A DNA stretch of 6,401 bases from Streptomycetales bacterium (GTDB lineage: Bacteria; Actinomycetota; Actinomycetes; Prado026): assembly GCA_025361995.1 (NCBI GenBank), contig JANYIP010000118.1, positions 1-6,401 on the forward strand, written 5' to 3'. Positions 4,851 to 6,401 of the stretch are shown in pieces (the stretch's first letter is position 1; each line of letters opens with the position of its first letter). The notes under the pieces are model-generated. The model was given only the letters and a program-made list of their open reading frames with translations. It had not been told where the DNA came from and searched no databases. The translations under genes and the position numbers were made by a program.

Positions 4851-5852
4851 ATGGACGGGACCCAGGTTCTGGACGGAGACGTCGAGACCGCCCAGGTGCT
4901 GGCCAGGACTCGTGCGATGGCCACCGACGTCTCGGTCCGGGTGGTCATGCGCGGACGGGCCGTAGCAGACAGCCGGGCGGTGACTGCTGCGCATGCCGCC
5001 CTCGGCGCCGCGGTCGCGGTGTTCGCCGAGGTCGAGAAGGAGTGCACCCGCTTCGACCCGACCAGCTCGCTGATGCGTGCCAACGCCAACCCCAGCGGCT
5101 GGGTCCGTGTCCCACCGACGTGCTACCTGAGCCTGGTCGAGGCCTGGGCGGCCTACCGCAGGACGGGCGGCCTCTTCGACCCGCGCGTCCTGCGCGAGCT
5201 GCTCGAGCTCGGCTACGACCGGAGTCTGCCCTTCGCGGCCGGCGAGGTCCGGATCGAGCGGGCGACGCCGGACCCCCGCGCGCCGCGGGCGCCATGGACC
5301 CCCGGATTCCGGCCGCTCACCGACGAGGTCCACCTGGACGAGCCGGTCGACCTCGGCGGCATCGGCAAGGGCCTGGCCGTCCGGTGGTGCCGGGACCGGT
5401 TGTGGACGGCGTGCGACGACTTCCTGGTCGAGGCGGGCGGTGACTGCTACTGCGCAGGCCGTGGGCCGGGCAACGAGGCGTGGAGCGTCGGCGTGGAGGA
5501 TCCGCTCGGCGGAGACAGCCTGGCGGTGCTGGCCGTGTCGGACCGCGCGTGCACCACGTCGTCGATCCGGCTGCGTCGGTGGCAGGTCGGAGGACGGCCG
5601 GTGCACCACCTGATCGACCCGCGCACCGGCGCACCCGGTGGGGCTGGGCTGCTCTCGGTGACGGTCGTCGACGACGACCCGGCCAAGGCTGAGGTCGCGA
5701 GCAAGACCCTGTTCCTCGCCGGCGCGGACGCGATCTCCGACGCCTGCGCCCAGGCTCCCGACAGTCCCGCTGCGGCCCTGTGGGTCAGCGAAGACGGATC
5801 CGTCCACACGAGTCCAGCGATGGATCCGTACGTCATCTGGCGCAGCCGATGA
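4851..5852 (+). CDS. apbE: FAD:protein FMN transferase (ApbE family)
   Basis: A 333-residue ApbE-family enzyme, which uses FAD and a divalent metal to attach FMN covalently to Thr or Ser of partner redox proteins. Conserved parts in order: RAMATDVSV (21-29), ECTRFDPTSSLMRAN (64-78), GGLFDPRVL (106-114), VDLGGIGKGLAV (166-177), DDFLVEAGGDCYCAG (189-203), HHLIDPRTGAP (252-262, metal/FAD end) and AKAEVASKTLFLAG (278-291). The last of these has Glu where many members have Asp, in line with other actinobacterial sequences I recall. There is no signal peptide or lipobox, unlike the lipoprotein form of many Gram-negative ApbEs, so it should act in the cytosol. ATG 4851 is the first start after an in-frame TGA at 4839; the ribosome site is weak, consistent with coupling to the preceding gene four bases away. 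Its stop overlaps the next ATG (ATGA). The family call is firm; the substrate is not in view as a known domain. Confidence 0.95.
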   Translation: MDGTQVLDGDVETAQVLARTRAMATDVSVRVVMRGRAVADSRAVTAAHAALGAAVAVFAEVEKECTRFDPTSSLMRANANPSGWVRVPPTCYLSLVEAWAAYRRTGGLFDPRVLRELLELGYDRSLPFAAGEVRIERATPDPRAPRAPWTPGFRPLTDEVHLDEPVDLGGIGKGLAVRWCRDRLWTACDDFLVEAGGDCYCAGRGPGNEAWSVGVEDPLGGDSLAVLAVSDRACTTSSIRLRRWQVGGRPVHHLIDPRTGAPGGAGLLSVTVVDDDPAKAEVASKTLFLAGADAISDACAQAPDSPAAALWVSEDGSVHTSPAMDPYVIWRSR

Positions 5853-6401
5853 CACGCACCACGCACTCAACGCACCGCGCGGAGCCGACGACCGCGACGG
5901 GGACGCCACCGGCACGTCGGGCCCGGTCCGCAGTCGAGTCGCTGAGCCTGGCGCTGGTGGTCCTCGGCTGCGCGGTAGCCGTCGGCTACTGGCTCGCCTC
6001 GGTGAGCCGACCCCTGACCACGAGCCGGATGATGCCGTGGCTGGTCGGGCGGACGCTCGGCTTGGGGGCGTACGCGACGCTCACCGCGCTCGTCTGCCTG
6101 GGGCTGTGGCTGCACCACCCCTGGCGGGTGCGGTGGACCGTACCCTCGCCGGAGTCGGCGCTGCGCGCCCATGCGGCCCTCGGCGGAGCCACCGCGGTGC
6201 TGGTCGTCGGCCATCTGGTGAGCCTGGCCATGGACGCGTACGCGCACGTGGGCTGGGTCGGCGCGCTCGTCCCGGGACGCTCGGGCTTTCGCACCACACC
6301 TGTCGCGCTGGGGGTGGTCGCCTTCTACGTGATGCTCGCGGTCGCCGGCACCGCCGGGCTGGCCGGCCGGGTCACCAAGGGCCACTGGCTGACCGTGCAC
6401 C
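5849..6401 (+). CDS. Ferric-reductase-like transmembrane haem protein, 3' partial
   Basis: The frame from ATG 5849 stays open to the right edge (184 residues), with no stop in the window. After a Thr/Arg-rich cytosolic start (1-30), four hydrophobic helices are visible: about 31-51 (SLSLALVVLGCAVAVGYWLA), 66-88, 106-127 and 150-172. Helix three carries His108 and His122, 14 residues apart, the spacing of haem ligands in the ferric reductase/NADPH oxidase/MsrQ superfamily. GHWLTVH (178-184) matches the region just before the next haem-ligand helix. The protein probably moves electrons across the membrane through b-type haems. The start overlaps the apbE stop (ATGA), so the two are coupled. The rest of the domain, any flavin/NAD-binding extension, and a possible FMN-binding partner lie beyond the edge. 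The subfamily cannot be fixed from this fragment. Confidence 0.85.
   Translation, partial: MTRTTHSTHRAEPTTATGTPPARRARSAVESLSLALVVLGCAVAVGYWLASVSRPLTTSRMMPWLVGRTLGLGAYATLTALVCLGLWLHHPWRVRWTVPSPESALRAHAALGGATAVLVVGHLVSLAMDAYAHVGWVGALVPGRSGFRTTPVALGVVAFYVMLAVAGTAGLAGRVTKGHWLTVH

Overview
The window comes from a high-GC actinobacterium, most likely of the Nocardioides/Propionibacteriales type. The evidence is the strong G/C bias at third codon positions, GTG starts beside ATG starts, a DUF222/HNH endonuclease relic, a DUF309 protein, an RskA-type anti-sigma factor paired with an ECF sigma factor, and an ApbE/ferric-reductase-like operon. This placement is inferred from gene families only.

Left part (1-1968): a DUF222-HNH endonuclease gene enters from the left edge. 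It has lost its middle and changes frame, so it is a pseudogene. It converges on an intact DUF309 gene (minus strand). An intact papain-fold C1 cysteine peptidase (plus strand) is transcribed divergently from the DUF309 gene.

Middle part (1980-3704): an ECF sigma factor and its zinc-binding, membrane-anchored RskA-type anti-sigma factor lie on the minus strand with overlapping ends. Divergent to them on the plus strand is a gene for a small secreted protein of about 110 residues. All three have broken reading frames: the sigma gene has a lost base in a G run plus an internal deletion, and the anti-sigma and secreted-protein genes each have one apparent +1 shift. Between the sigma gene and the secreted-protein gene lie two perfect inverted repeats that share one centre (3218). 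They give both strands the same GCATCC-N16-xxGTAGAGGGGG layout, which looks like a matched pair of divergent ECF promoters: one autoregulatory, one for the secreted protein. A strong hairpin follows the secreted-protein gene.

Right part (3801-6401): four tightly packed plus-strand genes form an apparent operon, with ATGA overlaps at two junctions and a 4-base gap at the third. In order they encode an exported or anchored alanine-rich coiled-coil protein, a second single-pass membrane protein with a coiled coil and a Ser/Pro-rich tail, an ApbE-type FAD:protein FMN transferase, and a ferric-reductase-like haem-binding membrane protein cut off by the right edge. The context suggests a membrane electron-transfer module that uses covalently attached FMN. 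The classical FMN-binding acceptor domain is not in view. Both coiled-coil proteins carry a TGAS tetrapeptide near the C-terminus, a weak candidate flavinylation site.

The right half is intact while four of the six genes in the left 3.65 kb are broken. This means either a decaying sigma regulon or local indel errors in the assembly, and the sequence alone does not decide between them.
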